A stretch of 12,070 nucleotides of DNA from Draconibacterium orientale (GTDB lineage Bacteria; Bacteroidota; Bacteroidia; Bacteroidales; UBA1556). The notes below the pieces were generated by a model. That model was not told the DNA's origin. It saw only the letters and a program-made list of their open reading frames with translations, and ran no database searches. Location: the NCBI GenBank assembly GCA_022736595.1, contig DZDC01000056.1, positions 2,349 to 14,418 on the forward strand, read 5' to 3'. Positions 7,274-12,070 of the stretch are shown piece after piece. Each line of letters starts with the position of its first letter. Within the stretch, counting starts at the first letter, position 1. The translations under genes and the position numbers were made by a program.

Positions 7274-7535
7274 AAGGTTTGATTATAATTCATATTTTCC
7301 ACTGTTGCGAATATTACTCGGATATCGGCAATTGATGGATTGGCAAAAGTAATTGTTTTTTGAAAAACAGAACACTCCAAACTCAATTATTATCTTACAA
7401 TGGTTAATGCTAAAATAGTACGAAAATAGTTTTAGGAGGCCTACCCGAATGGATATATTGAATGCATCATCGGTTTTATTTCTTTGGTCAAATGCGTTTG
7501 GCTTGATGTATCTCAATTTGAAATTGCTAAAAAGC
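7274..7535. other. Intergenic region upstream of rseC-like gene
   Basis: This stretch lies between the rseC-like start and the terminator of the secreted-protein gene. On the minus strand TACTTTTG (7351-7344) matches the -7 promoter consensus TAnnTTTG and would start transcription about 65 bases before the ATG at 7273. No TTTG occurs at the right -33 distance (the nearest is 26 bases away), so the promoter call is weak. On the plus strand AGGAGG (7434-7439) precedes an ATG at 7449 that opens a 36-codon frame (see findings). An open minus-strand frame across 7283-7537 starts inside the terminator and looks non-coding. Confidence 0.4.
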
Positions 7536-7557
7536 AAAAAAGGGCCGAAGCCCTTTT
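7536..7557 (-). terminator. Intrinsic terminator of the T9SS cargo gene (UUCG loop)
   Basis: On the minus strand AAAAGGGC and GCCCTTTT pair around a TTCG loop, forming the extra-stable C(UUCG)G tetraloop. The stem runs directly into TTTTTTGCTTTTT. It begins 8 bases after the TAA stop at 7566. The stem is also followed by TTTT on the plus strand, so weak activity in the other direction is conceivable. Confidence 0.9.
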
Positions 7558-7565
7558 GATATGTT

Positions 7566-9143
7566 TTATTGAATTATAATTCTTTGTGTAAATGTACTCT
7601 CCGCCGAATTCAATCTCAAGATATAAACCCCTGGTAACAAATGTGTCGTTTCTAAATTAACTTGGTCTGAATTGAAACTCAATTCTTGGATTCGTTTGCC
7701 AGTTATATCAAACAATTCCAATTGAGTATTTTGGTTTTCATTCACTTGAACGGTAATACTTTGACCTGAGGCTATTGGATTTGGATAAACCTTTACTTCC
7801 AACAATTTTGCGTTATTAAATGCCTTTGAATCATACTTTTTACTCTTGCCATCAAAGTCAACTTGATTAAGCTTGTAATAAGAAACTCCTTGCAAAGGCT
7901 GGGTATCGATCCAACGATATTGTATAAGTTGATTAGAATTTCCTGCAGATTGTACTATTCCCACTACTTCAAAATTTACATTGTCAATCGAACGCAGTAT
8001 TTCAAAATAATGGCTATTCTTTTCTGAGGCTGTTGACCAAGTGATTAAGGCTTGATTTGAAACATTTTGCAATTCAAAACTTACTAATTCAACAGGAAGA
8101 GCACCCGAACTACATACCTCACAAGTAACAGTATTTCCTTTTGAACCACCTCCAGTGGGATCCGTCACCCCATCTGAATGACATAAAGTGCCAGTACCAT
8201 CCACGCTGCCGGCACCACCTAAACTACCATCTACAAATAAATTTCCATTGTTATGCACAGCACTTACATTATAAAAAGAACTTTCAAAATGGATTACACC
8301 ATTATTAGTTATAGTTCCTTTATTGGTGCCAGAACCTGTAACGACAATACTACCACTATTGGTAATGCTGGTTCCCCAATCTGAGAATAAAGCACCTGTA
8401 ATTTCGGTATTTCCATCAAGTGACATAGAACCACGATTATTCATATTACCAGCAACGGTGAAATCTCCATTCACGGTCATGGTATTTCCCCAGTCGTTAA
8501 GTATTGAACCTCCTACATGCAAATCTCCAGCTACACTCAGTATTCCATTATTGGTAATTCCTGCTCCAACAGTAACATTCCCACTTTGGGAAAAAATTGC
8601 ATCCACCAACATACTGCCTCCAATTTCAATACTTCCACTTCCAGTAAAACTGTTGTATGATGTAAAATTACCACCTACTTCAAGGGTAGTATTATTGATA
8701 AAATAAGCACTCCATCCTCCATAGAAAGTAGTTCCTACCGTCATCGATCCATTATTGGTAAATGTACCTTGGTTCATAGAAAAACTTTGGCTTATGTCAA
8801 TGGCACCATTGTTAACTATCGTAAAGTTGCTGTAATTAAATGTTAGGTTTTTTACTTCAATGGTTCCATTATTGGTAAGAGTTCCTTCATCAAAAGTCAT
8901 ATTCTTAGTAGTAATATAAGAACCTGTGGAAGTGATAATCCAATTTCCGTAAGCAGTAAGATTGGCTGTATTAGTTACAGCGTGTTGAATTATCAACGTA
9001 TCCGTTGATCCCCATGACAAATTAGGCTTTGAAGGACTCCATGTATTCTTATTGGTGAAACTACCATTGGCTATGGTAGTATATACCGTAGCATTTGATG
9101 TCATTGCAAATAAAATAATAAAACTAAATACTAAAAATTTCAT
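7566..9143 (-). CDS. Secreted beta-repeat protein with T9SS C-terminal sorting domain
   Basis: A 525-residue exported protein of unknown specific function. A signal peptide (1-18, predicted cleavage after SNA) leads to a region (about 85-310) of short repeats built on (T/N)NNGxIxVxG-like units such as TNNGTIEV, TNNGSMTV, TNNGILSV and TNNGVIHF, suggesting a right-handed beta-solenoid. A Gly-rich linker with C321, C341 and C344 precedes a conserved Bacteroidota module starting LPVELVSFE (349-357) with an FnIII-like fold. The C-terminus (about 447-525) is a type A sorting domain with VYPNPIASG, LELFDITGKR and LLPGVYILRL. The protein would cross the outer membrane by the type IX secretion system and be anchored or released. 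It is Asn/Gly/Ser/Thr-rich, and its repeats are echoed in the DNA. It follows feoAB by 92 bases with no clear promoter of its own. Confidence 0.88.
   Translation of the reverse strand: MKFLVFSFIILFAMTSNATVYTTIANGSFTNKNTWSPSKPNLSWGSTDTLIIQHAVTNTANLTAYGNWIITSTGSYITTKNMTFDEGTLTNNGTIEVKNLTFNYSNFTIVNNGAIDISQSFSMNQGTFTNNGSMTVGTTFYGGWSAYFINNTTLEVGGNFTSYNSFTGSGSIEIGGSMLVDAIFSQSGNVTVGAGITNNGILSVAGDLHVGGSILNDWGNTMTVNGDFTVAGNMNNRGSMSLDGNTEITGALFSDWGTSITNSGSIVVTGSGTNKGTITNNGVIHFESSFYNVSAVHNNGNLFVDGSLGGAGSVDGTGTLCHSDGVTDPTGGGSKGNTVTCEVCSSGALPVELVSFELQNVSNQALITWSTASEKNSHYFEILRSIDNVNFEVVGIVQSAGNSNQLIQYRWIDTQPLQGVSYYKLNQVDFDGKSKKYDSKAFNNAKLLEVKVYPNPIASGQSITVQVNENQNTQLELFDITGKRIQELSFNSDQVNLETTHLLPGVYILRLNSAESTFTQRIIIQ
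8545..8878 (-). repeat. In-frame DNA repeats encoding TNNG-type units
   Basis: The 13-mer CCATTATTGGTAA (plus strand) occurs exactly at 8545-8557, 8749-8761 and 8866-8878. Close variants lie at 8299-8311 and 8353-8365. Spacings between the exact copies are multiples of three (204 and 117 bases), so each copy encodes the same TNNG turn of the beta-repeat protein. They are internal gene repeats, not a mobile element. Confidence 0.75.
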
Positions 9144-9235
9144 TTTAAAACAATTTAAGATTGACCACCCCCTTCAATAACCATGCCTAAACCCCAATAT
9201 CAATATGTTAAAAAATTAAAATAAATTTTTAGGAA

Positions 9236-11740
9236 TTAAAAACCCAATAATGAACCCAATTGAAAAACCAAAAGAGAAGCTAAATACGCCAAAGCAGTTG
9301 TATATGTAGCCGAAAAAATTGCCCACTTCCAACTCCCTGATTCTCTTCTAATTGCAGCTATTGTAGCCAAGCATGGAAAATAAAACAAAACAAATATTAA
9401 GAAGCTAAATGCCACCAGAGGGGTGTAGATTAATTGCCCCTTCTTTGGGCCTGAGGTATAAGTGGTTTCTTGCAATTTTTTCTTCAATGAAAGTTGCTCG
9501 TCTCTTAAGCCTGTGTCAAATTGGTAAAGTACTCCCATTGTTGAAATTACAATTTCTTTTGCTGCCATTCCACTGATGAGACTCACCCCTATTTTCCAAT
9601 CAAATCCTAAAGGTGCAATGGTGGGTTCAATGGCTTTTCCGATGCGTCCCATATAGCTATTTTCCTGTTGTGAGGAACGCATTTCGGAAATAAGACTTTG
9701 TTCCATACTTGATTTTAATATCAAAATTGAATCTTGAGAAAGTCCAGTATTTTCAACACTTTTAAAGTGAAGTTCAACTTTTGATTTGATGTCTTTCTCC
9801 GAGCTCTTTGCCATGGGAAAATAGGTAACGGTCCACATAATCAATGATGCAACCAAAATAATTCCTCCCATTTTTTTAAGATACATCATGGCTTTAAACC
9901 ACATATGTTTAACGATACTAAAGGCTGTAGGAGTCCGATAGGGAGGCAACTCCATTACAAATGGAAATTCTTTAGCTTTGAGCAAAGTTTTCTTAAATAT
10001 CAAAGCCATGATTGCTGCCATGGCAATTCCTAAGGTATAAATCAAGAAAAGCATGCTTCCTGGATGGTCTGGGAAAAAAGCACTGATAATCAATACATAT
10101 ACTGGCAATCGAGCACTGCACGACATGAATGGATTGATCAGCATGGTTACCAATCTATCGTTTCGGCCCTCAATAGTTCTTGTTGCCATAATCGCAGGTA
10201 CATTGCAGCCAAAACCCATCAAAAGTGGAATAAAACTGCGTCCATGAAGGCCCACCTTATGCATAAGCTTGTCCACAATGAATGCCACTCTGGCCATATA
10301 GCCAGTATCTTCCATCAATGAGATAAAGAAGAAGAGAATCAAAATATTGGGAAGAAAGCTTATCACACTTCCTACTCCACCCACAATGCCATCCACTATC
10401 AAATCTCGTAAAATACCTTCAGGTAGATTATGACTCAAAAAATGCGAAAACAATCCAACCCCTTGATCAATCCATTGCTGTGGATAACTCCCTATGAAAA
10501 ATGTAGCTTGAAACATAATCCACATAAAGAAAATGAAAAGTGGAAAACCATAAATCCTATCGGTCATAAATGAGTCAATGGCCTTGGTAAAGTCGCGTCT
10601 ATCGATTCTATTTCCGGCCCTAAAAGTTTCCTTTAGCGCACCATGAATGAATCCATATTTGGCATTGGTGAAGGCAGCTTCAGGACTTTCATTCAGATCG
10701 CGATATAGGTTGCTCTTTTCGATAGTCCTGAGTTCATTAATTCTATGGAAATTGCTACACTTTTCAATTTTAGATAAAGCATCTGTATCTCCTTCAAGCA
10801 CTTTTATAGCTAAAAAGCGACTTGAAATGCGATCGGTTAAATCGGAATTTTCAGGTTTACGTATTTCAGTCTGAAGGTTTTTAATACCTTTTTCAAGAAC
10901 ATTACCATAATTAATGTGAATATGTCTTTCAACAGGATTTCGGTCTTCGAACACATCCACAGCCACATCGAAGAGTTCCTTTATCCCCATTTTTTTTACA
11001 CCCGAAGTACGAACAAGAGGCACTCCCAACATGGCCGAAAAGGTTTTATCATCCAATTTATCATGTCGCTTTTCAAGTTCGTCCGACATATTCAAAGCCA
11101 TCACCAGCCTAATATCTAAATCGATAAGTTGAGTGGTGAGATAAAGATTTCGTTCTAGAGCCGAGGCATCCACCACATTGATTACCACATCGGGCATTTC
11201 ATCAAAAATGTAGTTTCTAACATATAATTCTTCAGGAGTGAGGGTGGTAAGAGAATAAGTACCTGGTAAATCCACTATAGTTATAAGGTATTCACCATGT
11301 TTAAATTCTGCCAATTTAGCTCCAACAGTAACGCCACTGTAATTGCCCACGTGCTCGTGCATTCCTGAAACCTGATTGAACAGCGTGGTTTTGCCGCAAT
11401 TGGGATTTCCAATAAGGGCAACATTGATATTTTTAAGAAGATTGGTTCGAGTTTTTAAATTGGAATCCTCAATCAAAGTTCCATTGAAATCTAAGTTGTA
11501 ATGCTCCAGTAAATCCGTTGTAACTACCTCAATTTGCGAAGCTTCTGCAATACGTAAGGATACCAAATAGCCCATGATAGCGTATTCAATAGGATCCATT
11601 AAAGGGGCTCGCTTTACCACCCTAACTTCTTTGCCCTGCACAAAACCCATCTCCATAATTCTACGGCGAAAAGCTCCCCTACCCTTAACCTTAACAATAA
11701 TTACTGAACTACCCTCTTCAATATCACTTAGATGCATCAT
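9236..11740 (-). CDS. feoB: Ferrous iron transporter, FeoA-FeoB fusion
   Basis: Fe(II) importer of the inner membrane with FeoA fused to the N-terminus of FeoB (834 residues), the usual form in many Bacteroidota. Residues 1-75 are the SH3-like FeoA domain. The G domain (about 104-270) has G1 GNPNCGKTT (111-119), G2 T138 in YSGVTVG, G3 DLPG (157-160), G4 NMSD (217-220) and G5 SGVKK (246-250). The membrane part begins near 395 and has two Gate regions. The three cysteines conserved in FeoB are present: C512 (GFGCNVPA), C541 (MSCSARLPVY) and C790 (FPCLATIAA). Segment 645-705 is a hydrophilic loop. The ATG at 11740 is directly followed by a second ATG; neither has a Shine-Dalgarno site. No FeoC gene is present, and no Fur-box-like palindrome was recognised upstream. 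Confidence 0.97.
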   Translation of the reverse strand: MMHLSDIEEGSSVIIVKVKGRGAFRRRIMEMGFVQGKEVRVVKRAPLMDPIEYAIMGYLVSLRIAEASQIEVVTTDLLEHYNLDFNGTLIEDSNLKTRTNLLKNINVALIGNPNCGKTTLFNQVSGMHEHVGNYSGVTVGAKLAEFKHGEYLITIVDLPGTYSLTTLTPEELYVRNYIFDEMPDVVINVVDASALERNLYLTTQLIDLDIRLVMALNMSDELEKRHDKLDDKTFSAMLGVPLVRTSGVKKMGIKELFDVAVDVFEDRNPVERHIHINYGNVLEKGIKNLQTEIRKPENSDLTDRISSRFLAIKVLEGDTDALSKIEKCSNFHRINELRTIEKSNLYRDLNESPEAAFTNAKYGFIHGALKETFRAGNRIDRRDFTKAIDSFMTDRIYGFPLFIFFMWIMFQATFFIGSYPQQWIDQGVGLFSHFLSHNLPEGILRDLIVDGIVGGVGSVISFLPNILILFFFISLMEDTGYMARVAFIVDKLMHKVGLHGRSFIPLLMGFGCNVPAIMATRTIEGRNDRLVTMLINPFMSCSARLPVYVLIISAFFPDHPGSMLFLIYTLGIAMAAIMALIFKKTLLKAKEFPFVMELPPYRTPTAFSIVKHMWFKAMMYLKKMGGIILVASLIMWTVTYFPMAKSSEKDIKSKVELHFKSVENTGLSQDSILILKSSMEQSLISEMRSSQQENSYMGRIGKAIEPTIAPLGFDWKIGVSLISGMAAKEIVISTMGVLYQFDTGLRDEQLSLKKKLQETTYTSGPKKGQLIYTPLVAFSFLIFVLFYFPCLATIAAIRRESGSWKWAIFSATYTTALAYLASLLVFQLGSLLGF

Positions 11741-11772
11741 AATTTTATCAATTCAAGTTTAAAAAATGCACG

Positions 11773-11780
11773 CAAAAATA
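11773..11780 (-). promoter_or_regulatory. Candidate -7 element for feoAB
   Basis: TATTTTTG on the minus strand matches TAnnTTTG and would place the transcription start about 25-30 bases before the feoAB ATG. No TTTG is found at the expected -33 distance (around 11801), so only half of the consensus is met. The rest of 11741-11972 holds no gene that I can recognise. Confidence 0.3.
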
Positions 11781-11972
11781 GTTAACCCTTCCTTTATTTA
11801 TATCCCTATATGTTACGATTTTTAAGTAATGTAGTTTGAGTTGAATTAATCCCTATTCTTCTGCCAAATTAAGGCAGGGCATTTCTTTTGTTAATCATTC
11901 AATTGGTATAGTTCCATGATTCAATAAAAATGGATAACCACAAGATTATGTTAAACGTAAAATTGAAATCAC

Positions 11973-11980
11973 TAATTTTG
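11973..11980 (+). promoter_or_regulatory. Candidate -7 element for tRNA-Pro
   Basis: TAATTTTG on the plus strand matches TAnnTTTG and ends 15 bases before the mature 5' end of the tRNA, a sensible distance for a short tRNA leader. No exact TTTG stands near -33; the sequence there is TTATGTT. Confidence 0.4.
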
Positions 11981-11995
11981 CAACCCGATATTCTT

Positions 11996-12069
11996 CGGGG
12001 TGTAGCGCAGCCCGGTAGCGCGCTTCGTTCGGGACGAAGAGGCCGTAGGTTCGAATCCTATCACCCCGA
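11996..12069 (+). tRNA. tRNA-Pro (anticodon CGG)
   Basis: The sequence folds as a full 74-nt cloverleaf. The acceptor stem is CGGGGTG/CACCCCG, the D arm GCGC-AGCCCGGTA-GCGC, the anticodon stem CTTCG/CGAAG with loop TTCGGGA, and the variable loop AGGCC. The T arm is GTAGG-TTCGAAT-CCTAT with one G-T pair, and the discriminator base is A. The loop puts CGG at positions 34-36, reading proline codon CCG, and G37 is typical of tRNA-Pro. The window ends one base after the discriminator, so whether CCA is encoded cannot be seen. Confidence 0.96.
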
Positions 12070-12070
12070 C

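Noticed and set aside
7283..7537. 84-residue minus-strand open frame between the T9SS gene and the rseC-like gene
   Set aside because: It would begin with a TTG inside the terminator hairpin of the preceding gene, has no ribosome-binding site, covers the likely promoter of the rseC-like gene, and its composition resembles translated AT-rich spacer.
8323..8706. 127-residue plus-strand open frame opposite the repeats of the secreted protein
   Set aside because: It is the antisense of a repetitive Asn/Gly/Thr-rich coding region; the Pro/Leu-rich translation is what such repeats give, and no start signal is seen.
9211..9230. AT-only inverted repeat AAAAATT/AATTTTT after feoAB, as a terminator
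   Set aside because: All pairs are A-T and the region is almost entirely A and T, so the stem would be unstable and is expected by chance.
11802..11856. 8-bp direct repeat ATCCCTAT upstream of feoAB (11802-11809 and 11849-11856) as paired regulator sites
   Set aside because: It is short and asymmetric with 47-base spacing and does not resemble a Fur or other known iron box; chance is adequate.
11861..11877. Small hairpin CTGCC-N7-GGCAG upstream of the tRNA
   Set aside because: The stem is only 5 bp with no proper U-run on either strand (the plus side continues GGGCATTTCTTTT); it is too weak to call a terminator or riboswitch.
11996..12070. tRNA 3' end as an integration site for a mobile element
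   Set aside because: The window ends just after the tRNA, and no integrase or direct repeat of the tRNA 3' end was seen inside the window.

Overview
The window looks like a chromosomal segment of a member of the Bacteroidota, probably an anaerobe related to Bacteroidales or Marinilabiliales; the order-level guess is inference. The evidence is AT-rich DNA with few Shine-Dalgarno sites, a secreted protein with a type IX secretion (T9SS) C-terminal sorting domain, a fused FeoA-FeoB iron transporter, a complete Rnf operon preceded by an RseC-family gene, and several TAnnTTTG-type promoter elements.

Layout: a plus-strand M20 metallopeptidase gene (46-1416) converges on the Rnf operon and shares with it a perfect 34-nt palindromic terminator (1438-1471). 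Reading leftwards on the minus strand, the operon runs rnfB (6574), rnfC, rnfD, rnfG, rnfE and rnfA (ends 1492). Spacing is tight and two junctions overlap (rnfD/rnfG and rnfG/rnfE). The six genes encode a membrane complex coupling electron flow between ferredoxin and NAD to ion translocation. A good Bacteroidota-type promoter and a 9-bp inverted repeat lie in the 276-nt interval before rnfB. An RseC/MucC-family gene (7273-6851) sits just upstream on the same strand.

Further upstream, still on the minus strand, are a beta-repeat T9SS cargo protein (9143-7566), ending in a terminator with a UUCG tetraloop, and feoAB (11740-9236), a ferrous-iron importer. The iron importer stands close to an operon whose products carry about eight iron-sulfur clusters, but no regulatory link is visible. 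At the right edge a plus-strand tRNA-Pro(CGG) begins at 11996, with a TAnnTTTG element just upstream.

Most of the window is recognisable core and accessory metabolism; no clearly novel multi-gene system was found. The points most worth a second look are the non-canonical flavin-attachment motifs in RnfD (TGPT) and RnfG (TAAT), the regulatory interval before rnfB, and a possible 36-residue plus-strand ORF with a strong ribosome-binding site between the secreted-protein gene and rseC.
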